Part shown: piece after piece, positions 62,352 to 64,000 of the stretch | Layout: the number at the start of each line of letters is the position of its first letter | How positions within the stretch are numbered: the stretch's first letter is position 1 | NCBI RefSeq assembly: GCF_001652725.1 | Contig: NZ_LWHJ01000022.1 | Location: 496,001 to 560,000, forward strand | DNA: 64,000 nt | DNA from: Pedobacter psychrophilus | GTDB taxonomy: Bacteria > Bacteroidota > Bacteroidia > Sphingobacteriales > Sphingobacteriaceae | Direction: 5' to 3' | Notes under the pieces: model-generated | Databases searched by the model: none | What the model was told of the DNA's origin: nothing | Seen by the model: only the letters and a program-made list of their open reading frames with translations | Made by a program: the position numbers and the translations under genes

Positions 62352-63998
62352 TTATCTAATAATTAATATTTTAGAAACTGCCGTATCGCTACCGTCATTA
62401 TTAACCACTAAAATCAAATAAACACCAGAGGACGCCACTTCTCCACTAAAATTTTTTCCATTCCAAGTTGCTGTACCTCCGTTTGCGGTGGTTTCATAAA
62501 CTAAATTTCCATTGATGTCGGTAATTTTAACTGATGCATTATCTGCTAAACCTTTTATCCCAATTGTTCCGTTGTAACCCGGTCTTACTGGATTTGGATA
62601 GGCTATTACTTTGCTCATTTTAACAGTTGGCTCGGTTGCATCTCCTCGATAAGAAATAATTCCGCTGGCTGTTCCCATAAAAACTTCTCCAGTTTCATCG
62701 TTAATTGCAATACTTAAAACTGCATTATTTAGCAATGGAGAGTTATTGATATTAAAATTTAAAATCTGCTTTGAGCCATCTTTATTAAAAAGCCAAACTC
62801 CATTATTAGTTCCAATCCATTTCCGATTTGCGCCATCTACAGTAATACAATTGATATTTTCATTTGCTAGTAAAGGCCTTAAAAACTGACCTTCAATTAG
62901 GTTTGGGATTTCCACTTTTTGTCCACTAAAAGCATCTTGGGGATTATACACTACGGCCACACCTTGGTCAGTTCCTAACCAAACTGCGCCCTCTTTATCT
63001 AGCGTAAGCGAATTTACATTTGAACCTGGAATAGCACCGTTATTAATAGAAAAACCTAATTTTTTAGAAATACTTCCATTAAAAATTACTAATCCATCAT
63101 TTCTAATGCTTAACCATTTATTATCTTCCTGATCAATCAATAAATTGGTAATTGCTGCAAAAGGATTAGGAATTTCATTTGGGAAGCCGTAAGAAGTCCA
63201 TTGGTTACTTTCTGTTTTAACCGATAAAGGTTTTGCCACACCGTATTGTGAAACCCAAAGTTTACCATCACTATCATAAGCTAAACCGCTAATGCGGATG
63301 TTGGTCGGGTCGCCAATAGTGGTTTGTAAACTGCTATTGGTTTGGTTATAAATTTTTAAAGAAAGATTATCAGGATTAAAATCTAAAACCCCATTTAAAA
63401 ACGACCCTAAAAAAATGTTTTTTGATGTTGAGGAAGACGCTGATATTACAATATCTCTAATTGGCGAAAAGGCAGGTGTGTTTAAGGAACTGAAACTTTT
63501 CCATGTTTCATTTTCAAAAATAGAGAAGCCATCGTTATTAAAACCTGGAGAAAAATTTTGTGAAATTGTACCAGGCGACAAAATAATCTGACCATTTTTG
63601 TAAGCTAAATTCTGAACGCTTGAAGTATTTGGTCCGTTTGGTAAAATGAAATTAAAAGAATTTCCGTTGCTGGTTTTTACTAAACCTTTATTACCATCGG
63701 CAATCAAAAACTCATTTTGTTGATTAATAATTGCATCGTTAGCATTAGAAAAATTGCTTGTATTCTGAATATTTTTTATGATATTTTCATTGATATCATA
63801 ACTGATGATTCGGAATGGAGCAATGGTTAACAATTGATTATTGCTTGTCTTAACCTTTTTTACATCTGGTGCAAAAATACCAGTAAGTTGCCAATTGTTA
63901 TTTTTGAATTTATAAATGCCATTGTCAAAAACTCCATAAATAAATCCGTTAAATAAGGTAATAGATTTAGATATTCCTCCCGGATAATTTTGCAAAAC
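62352..63998 (-). CDS. porZ: T9SS protein PorZ (5' end outside window)
   Basis: The minus-strand frame is open to the right edge; about 547 residues are visible and the signal peptide and start of the first propeller are missing. Beta-propeller repeats are clear (EGAVWLGTDQGVAVVYNP, NRKWIGTNNGVWLFNKDG, DNKWLSIRNDGLVIFN). The C-terminal 90 residues (YPNPVRPGYNGTIGIKGL, VKITDINGNLVYET, TATWNGKNFSGEVASSGVYL, ending KILIIR) match the PorZ C-terminal domain. PorZ is a surface component of T9SS that helps attach A-LPS to cargo. The T9SS locus at 57322-61561 lies nearby. Confidence 0.85.
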   Translation of the reverse strand, partial: VLQNYPGGISKSITLFNGFIYGVFDNGIYKFKNNNWQLTGIFAPDVKKVKTSNNQLLTIAPFRIISYDINENIIKNIQNTSNFSNANDAIINQQNEFLIADGNKGLVKTSNGNSFNFILPNGPNTSSVQNLAYKNGQIILSPGTISQNFSPGFNNDGFSIFENETWKSFSSLNTPAFSPIRDIVISASSSTSKNIFLGSFLNGVLDFNPDNLSLKIYNQTNSSLQTTIGDPTNIRISGLAYDSDGKLWVSQYGVAKPLSVKTESNQWTSYGFPNEIPNPFAAITNLLIDQEDNKWLSIRNDGLVIFNGSISKKLGFSINNGAIPGSNVNSLTLDKEGAVWLGTDQGVAVVYNPQDAFSGQKVEIPNLIEGQFLRPLLANENINCITVDGANRKWIGTNNGVWLFNKDGSKQILNFNINNSPLLNNAVLSIAINDETGEVFMGTASGIISYRGDATEPTVKMSKVIAYPNPVRPGYNGTIGIKGLADNASVKITDINGNLVYETTANGGTATWNGKNFSGEVASSGVYLILVVNNDGSDTAVSKILIIR

Positions 63999-64000
63999 AC

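Overview
The window is AT-rich chromosomal DNA from a member of the Bacteroidota, most likely family Sphingobacteriaceae (Pedobacter-like; genus is an inference). The reasons are type IX secretion (T9SS) sorting domains of types A and B, PorP/SprF-, PorE- and PorZ-like proteins, gliding-type C-terminal domains, promoters of the form TTTG-N19-TAnnTTTG, weak Shine-Dalgarno sequences and many secreted TPR proteins. It is mostly a core chromosome segment. No rRNA, CRISPR array, insertion sequence or prophage was found. There is one tRNA, tRNA-Lys(TTT).

Layout. 1-4226: the 3' part of a giant T9SS cargo gene. 4228-8178: a three-gene lipid-type cassette (fatty acid hydroxylase, ketoacyl synthase III fused to a haem-oxygenase-like domain, unknown protein). 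It is bracketed by two 78-bp copies of a terminator repeat, the right one ending 2 bp from tRNA-Lys. 8423-16000: transglutaminase-like protein, threonine aldolase, GAF histidine kinase, biotin carboxylase, riboflavin synthase, an exported transglutaminase-like protein and a lipoprotein. 16123-19946: gyrA plus a TPR protein. 19999-24705: envelope genes (YihY, thioesterase, MltG, rhodanese, PASTA protein) and divergent ddl. 24740-31953: pseudouridine synthase with a long repetitive tail, lytic transglycosylase, DUF72 protein, PIN/RHH toxin-antitoxin pair, folD and lepA. 32190-34490: UvrD/PcrA helicase. 34571-36727: an exported TPR protein with a histidine-kinase dimerisation domain but no ATPase, divergent from three tiny exported peptides that all end in Thr-Trp-Asp. 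36797-43276: M20 dipeptidase, MBOAT acyltransferase pair, transketolase and EF-P. 43354-49678: MsrB, a protease/propeller/barrel fusion and PBP1A. 49890-51832: omega-amidase and methionine aminotransferase. 51953-54376: queuosine-precursor transporter and an ECF sigma / anti-sigma / Spy-like operon. 54435-56347: a split transketolase whose C-terminal subunit carries a frameshift. 56554-63998: T9SS type B locus, then recO and porZ.

The strongest candidate for an undescribed system is 34571-36727. The sensor's TPR region is predicted to be periplasmic. The three peptides are predicted to be exported (two as lipoproteins) and share an exact TWD C-terminus. Two of them are a recent tandem duplicate with mostly silent changes. 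Together they look like a peptide-sensing module, but this is a hypothesis from sequence layout. The second is the 4228-8178 cassette, whose flanking terminator repeats have diverged by compensatory changes beside a tRNA gene.
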